Source: Demequina litoralis
GTDB taxonomy: Bacteria > Actinomycetota > Actinomycetes > Actinomycetales > Demequinaceae
Length of the DNA stretch: 64,000 nucleotides
NCBI RefSeq assembly: GCF_030418455.1
Contig: NZ_JAUHPW010000011.1
Location: 36,733 to 100,732 of the forward strand
Direction of reading: 5' to 3'
Positions 8,757 through 18,459 of this stretch are shown here, piece by piece. The notes beneath the pieces were generated by a model that ran no database searches, was not told the origin of the DNA, and worked only from the letters and a program-made list of their open reading frames with translations. A program made the translations under genes and the position numbers. Position 1 is the first letter of the stretch; each line of letters opens with the position of its first letter.

Positions 8757-9346
8757 GGCTCGACGCTACCGCCGTCGGCATCGTCGGCCAACTCCGGCGC
8801 CGCGCGCCGCGCGTAGTGGATCGCGGTCTCGCCGTAGGCCTTGGAGGCGACCGGGACGAGCGACGCGGGCCAGGGCGCCGCTCCGGCCCGCGAGGCCCAC
8901 TCGAGGACCGCGACGCCGTCCGGTGCGAGGCGCTCCCCCACCCCCGCGAGGACCGCGGCGAGCTCGGACGGCGCGATGTCGTACGGCGGGTCGAGCAGGA
9001 TCACGTCCCACGGCTCGTCGCCGCGCGACAGGAAGGGGCGCACGCGCTCCTTGACGACCCGCGCATCGGCCCCCGCCGAGAGGTCGCGTGCGTTCGACCG
9101 CAGCACGCCGACGGCGCGCGCGTCGGCCTCCACGAGCGTCGCGTGGGCCGCCCCGCGGCTGAGCGCCTCGAACCCGAGCGCGCCCGAGCCCGCGAACAGG
9201 TCGAGCACGCGCGCGCCGCGCAGGTGGTCGCCGTGGTCGAGGCGGCTGAACACCGCCTCGCGGACGCGGTCGGTCGTGGGGCGGGTGCCGCGGGGCGGCA
9301 CCGCGAGGCGGCGACCTCCCCAGCGGCCCGCGATGATCCTGGTCAC
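8753..9346 (-). CDS. rsmD: 16S rRNA m2G966 methyltransferase
   Basis: This SAM-dependent RNA methyltransferase has 197 residues with the Rossmann glycine loop VLDLFAGSGALGFEAL (near residue 47) and the catalytic DPPYD motif (near 118). It starts with GTG at 9346; a TAGGCT -10 box (9353-9358) lies 6 nt upstream, so the transcript is probably leaderless. It is coupled to coaD. The long C-terminal acidic tail after the methyltransferase core is of no known function. Confidence 0.95.
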   Translation of the reverse strand: MTRIIAGRWGGRRLAVPPRGTRPTTDRVREAVFSRLDHGDHLRGARVLDLFAGSGALGFEALSRGAAHATLVEADARAVGVLRSNARDLSAGADARVVKERVRPFLSRGDEPWDVILLDPPYDIAPSELAAVLAGVGERLAPDGVAVLEWASRAGAAPWPASLVPVASKAYGETAIHYARRAAPELADDADGGSVEP

Positions 9347-9362
9347 GCCCCCAGCCTAGGGG

Positions 9363-10607
9363 TCACGCCTCGATGCGGCGGAGGACCTCCAGGCATGCGC
9401 GAGCGTTGTGGTACGGGCACTTCCAGGGGCCCATCTTGAGGTCCCCGGTGCCACCCGACCGCGGCCGGTTGTCCGGTCCCAGCCGCGCGAACCACTCGCC
9501 GTGCGCGTGGTCCTTCATGTGCGTCTCGATGAAGTCCCAGGTCCGGATGGCCGCGCGACGGTCCTCGGCCCGGCCGCCGAGCTGGAAGGCGTTGAGCCAC
9601 CCCACCACGCCCTCGGCCTGCGGCCACCAGTGGCGGTCGAGGTCCGTGGGCCCGTCGGGTGTGCCGGCGTAGAGCACCGCGCCGTCCGCGTCGACGCCGC
9701 GGGCGCGCACGGCCTCCGCGAGGTCGAGCGAGGCCTCGCGGGTCCGCCACTCGAGGTCGGGGTCGGCGACGCCGTGCAGCGCGAGCGCCTCCCACGCGTC
9801 CCACAGCAGCCACGAGGTCTCGATGTCGTGCCCGTACGACACGCCGTCCGAGCACGGGTCCCACGTCTGGTCGAAGTACAGCCGGCAGTGCGTGAAGGGC
9901 GCATCGGCGAGGATGCAGTCGAGGGTGGTGCGCAGGAGCGTCTCGAGCGACTCGCGGATCGCGAGGGCGGCGGACGAGCGCAGCAGCTCGGTCAGCCCCT
10001 CGAGCACGTGGAGGTTGGTGTTCATCGACTTCGGCACGTCGGGGTCCAGCTCCGACAGCGCGAGCCGCGCGGTGGGCGACCAGTCGCGCGCGAGCGCCTC
10101 GACGTAGCCCCCGTACTCGAGGTCGCGGGCGGAGGCGTCGAGCGCACCGGCGAGCCATAGCGCCCTGTCGAGCGCCTCCCCGTCGCCGGTCGCGCGGGAC
10201 CAGCGCGCGAGGCCGTAGATCGCGAACGCCTGCGCGTACACCTGCTTGCGGTCATCCAGCACGGAGCCGTCGGGGGCGAGCGACCAGAACACACCGCCGT
10301 GCTGCGGGTCCCACATGGGACCCACGAGGACGTCGAGCGCGCGGCGCGCGGTCGCGAGGTGGCGCTCGCGGTCCGCGGGCAGGGCCTCCGCCGCCGCGGA
10401 GAAGGTCCACAGGATGCGGGCGGCCAGCACCGCGTGGCGCGGCAGGTCGTCCAGGTAGTCGAGATCGTCGCTGACGCCGCCGCGGAGAGCCCCGTCCTCG
10501 GCGAAGGCGTGCGCCTCCCAGAAGGGCAGGATGCCGCGGGCGAGCTCGCGCTCGGCGAGGTCGCGGAGGGCGGACAGCTGACGATCGGCGCTTATGGCTT
10601 CCGTCAT
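9363..10607 (-). CDS. AGE-family epimerase/isomerase (cellobiose 2-epimerase-like)
   Basis: The product resembles the N-acylglucosamine 2-epimerase fold, an (alpha/alpha)6 barrel that interconverts sugars at C2. The ATG at 10607 gives 414 residues. Characteristic pieces are the GGVFW strand, the KQVYAQAFAIYGLA helix, MNTNLHVLEGL, SYGHDIETSWLL with the catalytic-type His, HWWPQAEGVVG and a C-terminal GPWKCPYHNAR. Closest in layout to cellobiose 2-epimerases and mannose isomerases; the substrate is not settled. A LacI-type operator (10617-10630) lies just upstream of the start, pointing to sugar control. Confidence 0.85.
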   Translation of the reverse strand: MTEAISADRQLSALRDLAERELARGILPFWEAHAFAEDGALRGGVSDDLDYLDDLPRHAVLAARILWTFSAAAEALPADRERHLATARRALDVLVGPMWDPQHGGVFWSLAPDGSVLDDRKQVYAQAFAIYGLARWSRATGDGEALDRALWLAGALDASARDLEYGGYVEALARDWSPTARLALSELDPDVPKSMNTNLHVLEGLTELLRSSAALAIRESLETLLRTTLDCILADAPFTHCRLYFDQTWDPCSDGVSYGHDIETSWLLWDAWEALALHGVADPDLEWRTREASLDLAEAVRARGVDADGAVLYAGTPDGPTDLDRHWWPQAEGVVGWLNAFQLGGRAEDRRAAIRTWDFIETHMKDHAHGEWFARLGPDNRPRSGGTGDLKMGPWKCPYHNARACLEVLRRIEA

Positions 10608-10616
10608 ACGCAGAAC

Positions 10617-10630
10617 TGTAAACGCTCTCA
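10617..10630. promoter_or_regulatory. LacI/GalR-type operator before the AGE epimerase
   Basis: TGTAAACGCTCTCA matches the TGNNANCGNTNNCA pattern of LacI-family operators around a central CG and sits 10 bp upstream of the epimerase start. It shares the CGCTCTC half with the palindrome at 20561-20572. No LacI-family regulator is encoded in the window, so the binder is unknown. Confidence 0.6.
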
Positions 10631-10701
10631 GGCGGGACCTCGGCACCGCGCCCACCGGGCGCGACGGCGTCCCGCCGAGGTACCTGGCCGGACGCCGACG
10701 C

Positions 10702-11241
10702 TCAGGTCCCGGGCACCTCGAAGGGCGCGAGGATGTCGAGCAGCAGCGCCTTGGCCGCGCGCCGGATCCCGGGCGCCTCGGACTCGCGCGGGCCCGCGAT
10801 GTCGAGGCTCGGCGGTGTCCCCGGCACCTCGGCGAGCAGCTCGGCGAGCGTGTCGCGCGCGGCCTTCGCGCCCTCGAGCGGCCGGCGCGGGTCGATCGGC
10901 ACGATCGCGGTCGGGCGGTCGAGCCGCTCGGCGGCGCGCAGCGTGATGCCCGTCCCCGGCGAGGTCGAACCCTCGGTCAGCACGACGAGCACGGCACCAG
11001 CCTCGCGCACGTTGAGCGACGTGCGCTCCGCCGGGTCGGCCGACAGCGTCTCGCGCAGCAGCGGATACGAGCCGCGCACGCCAGGGGCGGTCGGCATGTC
11101 CTCGGCCCAGCCGCCGGCCGGGCACCAGCCGCCGTACTCGAGTCCCAGCTCGACCGCCACCTCGAGGGCCGCGCGGTCCACGCCGCTCTGGCCGCCGGAC
11201 ACGATCCGGAGGCCGCGCGAGGCGTCGAGGCGACGCGTCAC
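10702..11241 (-). CDS. Putative molybdenum-cofactor carrier-like protein
   Basis: The 179 residues match the MoCo-carrier (LOG/Rossmann-type) family by IVSGGQSGVDRAALEVA at the N-terminus, GGWCPAGGWAED, the RTSLNV segment and a late GTGITLRAAE loop. The GTG start at 11241 overlaps the recG stop (GTGA), so it is coupled to recG. A direct role in molybdenum metabolism is only family-level inference, since no molybdopterin genes are nearby; nucleotide or nucleoside binding is equally possible. Confidence 0.75.
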   Translation of the reverse strand: MTRRLDASRGLRIVSGGQSGVDRAALEVAVELGLEYGGWCPAGGWAEDMPTAPGVRGSYPLLRETLSADPAERTSLNVREAGAVLVVLTEGSTSPGTGITLRAAERLDRPTAIVPIDPRRPLEGAKAARDTLAELLAEVPGTPPSLDIAGPRESEAPGIRRAAKALLLDILAPFEVPGT

Positions 11242-13466
11242 GATCGCGATAGGAAGTCCTCGCGCTCTTCGTCCAGCATGTCCGCGATCGTATCCGCGAG
11301 GGCGGCATGCGCGCCCAGCGACGGGTCCGCGGCGACCAGCGCGGCGGCCTCCGCGCGCGCCTCCTCGATGAGCCCCGCGTCCCGCACCACGCGCAGCAGC
11401 CGCAGCGAGTTGCGCCCGCCCGACTGGGCCGCGCCCAGCACGTCGCCCTCGCGCCGCAGCTCGAGGTCCTTCTCCGCGAGCTCGAAGCCGTCCGTGGTGG
11501 CCGCGAGCGCCGCGAGCCGCTCGTGCGCGACCGTGCCCTCCTCCGCGTGCGACACCAGCAGGCAGATGCTCGCCCGGTCGCCGCGTCCCACGCGGCCGCG
11601 CAGCTGGTGCAGCTGGGAGATCCCGAAGTGCTGGGCGTCCACGATCACCATCGCGGTCGCCTCCGGCACGTCGACGCCCACCTCGATCACGGTCGTCGCC
11701 ACCAGCACGGGCGCCTCGCCCGACGAGAACCGGCTCATCGCCGCGTCCTTCTCGTCGGCGGACAACCGCCCGTGCATCACCCCGATCCCCACGCCCGCGA
11801 GCGCGGGGTTCGCGCGCAGCGCCTCGGCGACCTCGAGGACCGCCGCGAGCGGCGGACGGGACGATGCGTCGCCCCCGGCCGCCGCATCGTCCCCCTCGAG
11901 CGCGTCGAGCGGGACCTCCTCGGCCTCCTCCTCGGTGTCGCCGTCGATGCGCGGGCACACGACGTACACGCGGCCCCCGCGGTCGACCTCCTCGCGGACG
12001 CGCGACCAGACACGCTGGACCCAGGCCTCGTTGCCGGCCGGTACGAGGTGCGTGACAGTGTCCTGGCGGCCGGCGGGCCGATCGCTCAGCACCGAGGTCT
12101 CGAGGTCGCCGAACACCGTCATCGCGACGGTGCGCGGGATGGGCGTCGCGGTCATGACGAGCGTGTGCGGGACGCGCTCGCCGCGGGCCCGCAGCGCGTC
12201 GCGCTGCTCGACGCCGAAGCGGTGCTGCTCGTCGACCACCACCAGCCCGAGGTCGGCGAACTGCACGGTGTCGCTCAGCAGCGCATGGGTGCCGACGACG
12301 ATGCCCGCGGCTCCCGAGGCGGCCTCCGCGAGCGACGCGCGGCGCTCGCGCGAGCCCTGCGATCCGGTGAGGAGCGTGACGCGCGTCGCGTGGTCCGCGG
12401 CGGTGAGCATGCCCCCGTCCGCGAGGGGGCCGAGCAGCGCGCGCAGCGACCGGGCGTGCTGGGCCGCGAGCACCTCGGTGGGCGCGAGCAGCGCCGCCTG
12501 CCCCCCGGCGTCGACCACCTGGAGCATCGCTCGCAGCGCGACCACGGTCTTGCCCGCGCCGACGTCGCCCTGGAGCAGGCGCAGCATCGGCGTCGCGCGC
12601 GCGAGGTCGGCGGCGATCGACTCCCCCACCTCGCGCTGGCCGGCGGTGAGGTCGTACGGCAGGCGCGCATCGAGCGCCTCGACCATCCCACCGGCGCGGG
12701 CCGGACGCGGCACGGAGGCCAGCGCATCGTGGTCCGCGCGCCGCCGCGCGAGCGCCGTCTGGAGCACCAGCGCCTCCTCGAAGCGCAGGCGGGCGCGCCC
12801 GCGGCGGTGGTCCGCCTCGGTCTCCGGGACATGCACGAGGCGCAGCGCCTCGAGCAGCGTGGGCAGTCCGCGGCGCGCGCGGATCTCCTCGGGGATGGGA
12901 TCGGGCACGCCGGCCTCGACGAGCGGGTCGAGCGCCGCGCGCACGGCACGGCCGATGCGCCACGTGGGGACCGCCGCCGCGGCCGGGTAGATCGGGATGG
13001 GACGGGACGCCTCGGCGAGGGCCTCGTCCTCGTCGGCCGCGTCGACGCCGACGATCAGATAGTCCGGATGCGTGAGCTGGCGCCGCCCGCGGTAGTCGCC
13101 AACCGTGCCGGTGAAGAGCCCGCGCCGGCCCGGACGGAGCTTGTCCTCGTGCATGCGCAGCACGCCGGCGCGCTTCGCGAAGAACGTGAGCTGGAGGCTG
13201 TCGCGACCGTCGGTGACCACGGCCTCGAGCATCGCGCCGCCGCGCGAGCGCATCTGGCGGACGGTGGCGGTGCGCACCTCCGCCATCACGGTGACGTGCT
13301 CGCCCTGGCGCAGCTGCGCGAGCGGCGTGAACTCGCCGGGTGCGCCGTAGCGCCGCGGGTAGTGGCGCAGGAGGTCGCCGACGGTCTCGAGTCCCAGCTT
13401 GCCCAGCGATCCCGCGGTGCGCGCGCCCAGCACCTTCGTCAGCGGCTCCTCGAGGCGGTCGGTCAT
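11238..13466 (-). CDS. recG: ATP-dependent DNA helicase RecG
   Basis: RecG drives replication-fork reversal and Holliday-junction migration. From the ATG at 13466 it has 742 residues: N-terminal wedge domain, Walker [20 protein letters not shown] as the DExH box, TATPIPRT, and the C-terminal helicase motifs [12 protein letters not shown] and QLRGRVGRG. Between the helicase lobes is a hydrophilic insert ([14 protein letters not shown]) made by an inverted pair of the dispersed GACGATGC motif (11858-11893). It overlaps both neighbours by 4 nt. Confidence 0.96.
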   Translation of the reverse strand: MTDRLEEPLTKVLGARTAGSLGKLGLETVGDLLRHYPRRYGAPGEFTPLAQLRQGEHVTVMAEVRTATVRQMRSRGGAMLEAVVTDGRDSLQLTFFAKRAGVLRMHEDKLRPGRRGLFTGTVGDYRGRRQLTHPDYLIVGVDAADEDEALAEASRPIPIYPAAAAVPTWRIGRAVRAALDPLVEAGVPDPIPEEIRARRGLPTLLEALRLVHVPETEADHRRGRARLRFEEALVLQTALARRRADHDALASVPRPARAGGMVEALDARLPYDLTAGQREVGESIAADLARATPMLRLLQGDVGAGKTVVALRAMLQVVDAGGQAALLAPTEVLAAQHARSLRALLGPLADGGMLTAADHATRVTLLTGSQGSRERRASLAEAASGAAGIVVGTHALLSDTVQFADLGLVVVDEQHRFGVEQRDALRARGERVPHTLVMTATPIPRTVAMTVFGDLETSVLSDRPAGRQDTVTHLVPAGNEAWVQRVWSRVREEVDRGGRVYVVCPRIDGDTEEEAEEVPLDALEGDDAAAGGDASSRPPLAAVLEVAEALRANPALAGVGIGVMHGRLSADEKDAAMSRFSSGEAPVLVATTVIEVGVDVPEATAMVIVDAQHFGISQLHQLRGRVGRGDRASICLLVSHAEEGTVAHERLAALAATTDGFELAEKDLELRREGDVLGAAQSGGRNSLRLLRVVRDAGLIEEARAEAAALVAADPSLGAHAALADTIADMLDEEREDFLSRS

Positions 13467-14977
13467 GCGGGCGCGGACTCCACGCCGATGAGGATGGGCG
13501 GCCACTCCTGGCCGCCCGGGTAGACCGCGACGTCCGCGCCGGGCGAGCGGGCCTCGATCGAGACGCGTGCCTCGTCGCCCACCGACTCGTCGATGCCTCG
13601 CGCGAGCACCAGGGTCACCACCTCGGTGCCTGGGCCGACGAGGCCGTCGAGGTCCTCGTCGAGGGCGTCGCCGGTGCTCTGCCCGACGGTGGTGGCCGCC
13701 ACGGCCACGCGCATGAGCGCGGCGACGTCCTCACCGGGGGTCGCGAGCGCGGACGCCGCGACCGCGGAGATGACGTGGGCCTCGTGCGAGGCCTCGATGA
13801 CCACGAGGCGGGGCTTGCCCCGCTTCTCCGCGAGCGCACGGGCGGTCGCGAGGAGCGCCGGGTTGCCCGCGACAACGATCGCCTCGGCGCCCGAGGCGTC
13901 GCGCACCGCGCGGTTGAGGTCGCGCTTGCGCAGCGAGGACGGCTCCGGGACGACGAGCACGACGGCGCCGGCATCGGCGAGCGGCTCCGCGAGGCCGGGA
14001 CAGGTGGTGAGGGCGACCACGCCCGTCGCGGCGCGGTCGTGGACCATGCTCAGCGTGATCGACCGCACGACGATCTGGTGGGCGTCGAGCTCCTCCGCGA
14101 TGGTGACCGCGAGCGCGGGGTGGTCGGTGTGGACGTGCGCGTGCAGGAGCCCGTGCGCGCTGGTGACGGTCACCGAGTCGCCGATCCCGCCGAGACGCTC
14201 GACCACTCCGGCGCGCTCGTCCTCCTCGCGCTCGGCGACGAACATCACCTCGTAGGCGCCGCCGTCCTCCTCGCCGTGCGCGGGATGGCCCGGCTGGACC
14301 ACGTGGTGGTGGCGCCCCGGCAGCTCCCACGCCACGGCCGGATGGTCGACGAGGGCGTCCTTGCCGGCGATGGTCTCGGCGAGCATCTCGAGCTGGAGGA
14401 CAAGCGCGGCCGCCCCGGCGTCGACGACTCCCGCCGCGCGGGCGCTGGGGAGCTGCTCCGTGGTGCGGGCGAGGCCCTGGCGGGCGCCGTCGACCGCGGC
14501 GACGATCACCTGCTCGCGGGTGCCGCCCTCGTTCGCGACGCCGTTGGCGGCGCGGGCCGCGGCGCGCGCGACGGTGAGGATGGTGCCCTCGACGGGAGCA
14601 CCCACCGCGGCGTACGCGGCCTCCGCGGCGCGCCCGAGCGCGAGCGACAGCCCCCGCGCGTCCACGCTCTCGAGGCCGCCCTTGGTGTCGATCACCCGCA
14701 GGAGGGCGCTGAGGTACTGGCTGACGATCACGCCGGAGTTGCCGCGCGCCCCCATGAGGGCGCCGCGGGCGAAGGCGGCCGCGACGTCGCGATGCGAGGC
14801 ATCGGCGGGCAGGCGCGCGATGGCACGGTTGCCCTCCTGCAGCGTGAGGAAGACGTTGGTGCCGGTGTCCGAGTCCGCGACCGGGAACACGTTGATGGCG
14901 TCCAGGTGGCCGCGCGACCGGTGCACGGCGTCGAGCCCGGAGCCCAGCCAGCGGCGCAGCGCATGCGCTTCGCTCAC
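13463..14977 (-). CDS. DAK2-domain protein, FakA/YloV-like
   Basis: The 504-residue protein begins with a dihydroxyacetone-kinase DAK2 domain ([13 protein letters not shown] near residue 29, GARGNSGVI near 76, AGVVDAGA near 180) followed by a DegV-distant C-terminal domain. In firmicutes the equivalent FakA phosphorylates fatty acids delivered by FakB; no fakB is visible here. A GTG start with GGAGG upstream is good. Position between rpmB and recG is conserved in actinobacteria. Fatty-acid kinase activity is inferred. Confidence 0.85.
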   Translation of the reverse strand: MSEAHALRRWLGSGLDAVHRSRGHLDAINVFPVADSDTGTNVFLTLQEGNRAIARLPADASHRDVAAAFARGALMGARGNSGVIVSQYLSALLRVIDTKGGLESVDARGLSLALGRAAEAAYAAVGAPVEGTILTVARAAARAANGVANEGGTREQVIVAAVDGARQGLARTTEQLPSARAAGVVDAGAAALVLQLEMLAETIAGKDALVDHPAVAWELPGRHHHVVQPGHPAHGEEDGGAYEVMFVAEREEDERAGVVERLGGIGDSVTVTSAHGLLHAHVHTDHPALAVTIAEELDAHQIVVRSITLSMVHDRAATGVVALTTCPGLAEPLADAGAVVLVVPEPSSLRKRDLNRAVRDASGAEAIVVAGNPALLATARALAEKRGKPRLVVIEASHEAHVISAVAASALATPGEDVAALMRVAVAATTVGQSTGDALDEDLDGLVGPGTEVVTLVLARGIDESVGDEARVSIEARSPGADVAVYPGGQEWPPILIGVESAPA

Positions 14978-15088
14978 GGGTCACCTCCGGCACTGGAACG
15001 GCCTCGGCTCGCCGCTCGCGTACTATCGTGTCACGCCCCGCCGACAGCGCGGGCACCCCGCCCGGCCATGGCCCCGCAGCACGTGGGT

Positions 15089-15118
15089 TTGCCGCATTCG
15101 CGGGTTCTCGGTTACCCT
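15089..15118 (+). promoter_or_regulatory. rpmB promoter
   Basis: TTGCCG (15089-15094) and TACCCT (15113-15118) are separated by 18 bp, a good housekeeping-sigma promoter about 80 bp before the L28 start. A second possible -10, TACTAT, lies near 15020. Confidence 0.55.
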
Positions 15119-15199
15119 AGTGCGGTTGCCCGAGCACCCGGGCCCTCAAGCTTTGCGGATCGATCACACCGGTCCGCGCCGGAAACTAGGAGAACTATC

Positions 15200-15391
15200 G
15201 TGGCTGCAACCTGCGACGTCTGCGCCAAGGGACCGTCCTTCGGTCACAACATCTCGCACTCGCACCGCCGCACCAAGCGCCGCTGGAACCCGAACATCCA
15301 GCGCGTCCGTGCCGTGGTCGCGGGCACCCCGAAGCGCCTCAACGTGTGCACCTCGTGCCTCAAGGCCGGCAAGGTCCAGCGCGCCATCTGA
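15200..15391 (+). CDS. rpmB: 50S ribosomal protein L28
   Basis: This 63-residue ribosomal protein starts with GTG at 15200, with AGGAGA 7 nt upstream, and reads (M)[18 protein letters not shown] and CTSC form the zinc knuckle of the cysteine-containing L28 form, matching the zinc-type L32 in the same window. It is divergent from the FakA-like gene and followed by a clear terminator. Confidence 0.97.
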   Translation: MAATCDVCAKGPSFGHNISHSHRRTKRRWNPNIQRVRAVVAGTPKRLNVCTSCLKAGKVQRAI

Positions 15392-15443
15392 TGGATGCGC
15401 GCTGACGCGCGCATCGGCGCGGCTGACAGCCGACCCACCCAGA

Positions 15444-15475
15444 GACGGACGTCCTCCTCGGAGGGCGTCCGTTTT
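15444..15475 (+). terminator. Rho-independent terminator of rpmB
   Basis: A GC-rich stem formed by ACGGACG and CGTCCGT with inner CCTC/GGAGG pairing is followed by TTTT, about 55 nt after the rpmB stop. Confidence 0.85.
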
Positions 15476-15664
15476 CGCATGCCCGGACGATGCGACGAGG
15501 GGCGGCCACCGGGAGCCTTGGCCGTCCACGCGTGACCGCCCGAGGACCGAACTCTCCAGGAACGACGGGAAGGCCCGCCTCATGCGGAGTGGACACCCGT
15601 CTGGTTTCGGGTGATGCTGACAAGGTTGGACGCTGAAAAAGGGGCAGTACAAGGGGGTCCGCCC

Positions 15665-17032
15665 GTGAGCGACGACGACCAGAGCATCCCTGAGAACGCT
15701 TCGGAGCGCGCGAGTGCTCTGCCGGACGTCGTGCGCGAGAACCTCAAACGGGGCATCGCCGCGCTCGTCGCATTCATCGTGGCGGCCGTGGTCACCTCGC
15801 TACCCTCCATCGGGCTGGGGTTCAAGATCACGGCCGCAGCCCTTGCGCTCGTGTCCCTCATCGCGGCGTTGATCTGGCTTGGCGACTCCTGGGAGCAGTG
15901 GCGCGCTCATGTCGGCCAGCGATCAGTCGTCCTCGGCGCGCCGGCCGCGTTGGCGGTGGGCTCTCTCGCGCTCGGCGCGCTTCTCTGGGTCGAGCCGCTC
16001 AGTCTGGACTCACCGGCCCACATGATCGTCGTGGACTCGTCCGCCTCGATGGCCGAGGCGTTCGACGGCGGCGAGTCCAAGCTGTCAGCCGTCCAGGAGT
16101 CGATCGGGCGGCACACCGCCGACACAAGCTTCCAGACAGGCTTGACCGCGTACGCCGCGGACGACTGCGATGACAGCGCCGCGGGCGTCGAGGAGATGGT
16201 TCCGCTCGGCTACGGAACTGGGGATGCGATCACGAGCGCAGTATCGGGTCTGTCCGCGCACGGAGCCGCCAACCTGGTGAGCGCCGGAGACCAGGCGCTG
16301 GACGCGCTCGAGCCATTCGCCGACGGCGTCAGGAAGAAGATCACCTTCGTGGTCGGGTCGCTGCTCGACGAATGCGGCGGGTCGATCGAGAGCCTCATCA
16401 CCAAGCTCGAGCGCGAGGGCATCTCGACCGAGATCGACGCAGTCGGCATCAACGTGGTCGCCGTTGGCGTCGGAGACGGCGAGCAACAGCAGGAAGCCGC
16501 CGAGAAGCTGGCAGGCATCAGCGTGAACGTCACCTTGGCCGACGACCCCGAGGAGCTCGAAGCCGCCATCGAGGAGATCCTCTACATCCAGGCGATCCAG
16601 GATGGGCTGGACCACATGGACGAGCAGGTCCGGGCCGTGCACGAGAGCGGCAACGCGGTGCTCGACGCAGTCTGGGACGGCGAACCGATCGAGACGGTCG
16701 AGACGCTGATCGGCGACCTGCAACGCACCGTCCGCGTCGGCCGCGCGAGCTTCGAGGCGATGTCGGGCTCCGACGAGGATGCCATCCTGGCTACTGCCGA
16801 AGAGGGCTTTCTGCGCTTGATGGGCATGATCGAAGGGGACATCATTCCTGCAGCACAGCGTGCTTCCGAGACCAACCTCTCGCTCGGCGAGGAACCATCC
16901 GACGCCGACGTGACGAGACGCGACGATGCATTCGACGCTCTCGGCGAGAAGGTCGACGAGTACAACCTCGCCTTCGGTGAGGTCTCCGAGGAGATCTCGA
17001 TCGCGATCGAAGGTTGGGCGGCCCAGCTCTGA
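15665..17032 (+). CDS. Membrane-anchored VWA-domain protein of unknown role
   Basis: From the GTG at 15665 (AGGGGG upstream) the protein has 455 residues. Three hydrophobic segments (about residues 29-49, 52-72, 87-107) anchor it; then comes a von Willebrand A domain (about 117-295) with a MIDAS start DSSAS, and a mostly helical acidic C-terminal third. The second and third metal-site motifs look degenerate. Base composition is visibly less GC-rich than the neighbours (codons TTG, GTA, GCA, CTA are used), and it interrupts an otherwise conserved rpmB-thiL neighbourhood, which suggests acquisition. I do not recognise a specific family; a longer in-frame start at 15611 lacks a ribosome site. 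Confidence 0.7.
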   Translation: MSDDDQSIPENASERASALPDVVRENLKRGIAALVAFIVAAVVTSLPSIGLGFKITAAALALVSLIAALIWLGDSWEQWRAHVGQRSVVLGAPAALAVGSLALGALLWVEPLSLDSPAHMIVVDSSASMAEAFDGGESKLSAVQESIGRHTADTSFQTGLTAYAADDCDDSAAGVEEMVPLGYGTGDAITSAVSGLSAHGAANLVSAGDQALDALEPFADGVRKKITFVVGSLLDECGGSIESLITKLEREGISTEIDAVGINVVAVGVGDGEQQQEAAEKLAGISVNVTLADDPEELEAAIEEILYIQAIQDGLDHMDEQVRAVHESGNAVLDAVWDGEPIETVETLIGDLQRTVRVGRASFEAMSGSDEDAILATAEEGFLRLMGMIEGDIIPAAQRASETNLSLGEEPSDADVTRRDDAFDALGEKVDEYNLAFGEVSEEISIAIEGWAAQL

Positions 17033-17087
17033 GATCGCGAGGCGCCGAGCGTCGAGACGCGCAGACGCGGTCGCAGCCCGCCCCGGC

Positions 17088-18029
17088 TCAGCCCCCGAAG
17101 TGGTCCCAGCCGAGGTCCTCGGGCACCTCGCCGTCGACGCGGACGCCCGCGAACGCGTCCGTCGTCTCGCCGATGACGGTCCACCCCGCCGGCACCGCGG
17201 ACCCGCGCGGGAAGACCGCGAGCATGTGATGGTCCTCGCCGCCCGTGAGTGCCCACGGCCGCGGGTCGATCTGCAGCTCGAGAGCCGCGAAGCGCGCACC
17301 CTCGTGCACCGGGACGTCCGCGGCGCGGATCGCGATCCCCACCTCGGAGCGGCGCGCGATCCGCGCGGCGTCGCGCAGCAGCCCGTCGGAGATGTCCATG
17401 AGCGCGGTCGCGCCGTGGAGCGCCGCCTCGAGACCGGCGCCGATGCGCGGGCGCGGGCGCAGGAACAGCCCGATCGTCTCCTCGTCGATGCGCCGACCCT
17501 CCGTGAGCTGCACGTAGCCCGCCGCGGCCGCCCCGAGCGGCGCGGACACCGCCACGACCTGCCCGGGCAGCGCATCGTCCCGCGTCACCGGCTCGGTGCC
17601 GTGCGTCTCCCCCAGGACCGTGACGCACACGGAGACCTCGCGCGCGCCGGAGAGGTCTCCGCCGATCACGCCGACGCCGTGCGGCTCGCACGCCTCGCGC
17701 AGCCCGTCGGCGAAGCGCAGGACCCAGTCGGCGTCGAGCGACGGCGGCGCCGCGAGCGTGACCTGGAGCGCGGTGGGCACGGCGCCCATCGCGTCGATGT
17801 CCGCGAGGTTCTGCATCGCGGCGCGCCAGCCCACGTCCTCGGGGCCGGACCAGTCCATGCGGAAGTGGCGGTCCTCCATGAGGATGTCCGAGGACACCAC
17901 GAGGTCGCCGTCGACCGCGAGCACCGCCGCGTCGTCGCCGGGGCCCAGGATCTCGGAGTCGGTCACGGGAAGCCGCGGGGCGAAGGCCGCGATGAGCGCG
18001 TCCTCCCCCATCTCGCCGATCGTCGTCAT
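17088..18029 (-). CDS. thiL: Thiamine-monophosphate kinase
   Basis: ThiL phosphorylates thiamine monophosphate to the active diphosphate cofactor. The 313 residues show the AIRS/PurM-like motifs: GDDAAVL, SSDILMEDRHF, NLADIDAMGA, the GVIGGD loop and ISDGLLRDA. The ATG at 18029 follows a TACGCT box (18037-18042) by 7 nt, so the message is probably leaderless. Confidence 0.95.
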   Translation of the reverse strand: MTTIGEMGEDALIAAFAPRLPVTDSEILGPGDDAAVLAVDGDLVVSSDILMEDRHFRMDWSGPEDVGWRAAMQNLADIDAMGAVPTALQVTLAAPPSLDADWVLRFADGLREACEPHGVGVIGGDLSGAREVSVCVTVLGETHGTEPVTRDDALPGQVVAVSAPLGAAAAGYVQLTEGRRIDEETIGLFLRPRPRIGAGLEAALHGATALMDISDGLLRDAARIARRSEVGIAIRAADVPVHEGARFAALELQIDPRPWALTGGEDHHMLAVFPRGSAVPAGWTVIGETTDAFAGVRVDGEVPEDLGWDHFGG

Positions 18030-18113
18030 GGCGTCAAGCGTAGGGCGGGACGATGCGGGACCCCGCCACACGCCCGGGTCGCGATCGCGCCGGGGTTGCG
18101 CGAGCATCGTGCC

Positions 18114-18449
18114 ATGGAGATGCCCCGACCGACCGACGCGCAGAAGGACGCCTTCCGCGCGCTCGTGCCCGACGTCCCGGGCGTCGAGGTGCGCCCCATG
18201 TTCGGACAGCTAGCCGCGTTCGTGGGCGGGCACATGTTCATGTGCCTGTTCGGCGACCGCGTCGCCTTCAAGCTCGCGTCCCCCGACCTCGAGGCGGCGC
18301 GCCGCCTCCCCGCGGGTGAGCCGTTCGCCCCCGGCGGGCGGACGATGCGCGAGTACGTCGCGCTGCCGCTCGCGGCCCCCGGCCCCGACGACCTGGTCGG
18401 GCAGGCCCTCGCCTACGTATCGACCCTGCCGCCGAAGCCGGGGCGCTGA
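18114..18449 (+). CDS. TfoX N-terminal-domain protein
   Basis: This 111-residue protein matches the TfoX_N family: VRPMFGQLAAFVGGHMFMCLFGDRVAFKL is the core, read as strands around a conserved MFG. In gammaproteobacteria the full-length TfoX/Sxy controls competence, but stand-alone N-domain proteins are common elsewhere and of unknown function. A copy of the dispersed GGGACGATGCG motif lies in the short divergent gap with thiL (18047-18057). Confidence 0.8.
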   Translation: MEMPRPTDAQKDAFRALVPDVPGVEVRPMFGQLAAFVGGHMFMCLFGDRVAFKLASPDLEAARRLPAGEPFAPGGRTMREYVALPLAAPGPDDLVGQALAYVSTLPPKPGR

Positions 18450-18459
18450 GCCGCCGGCG

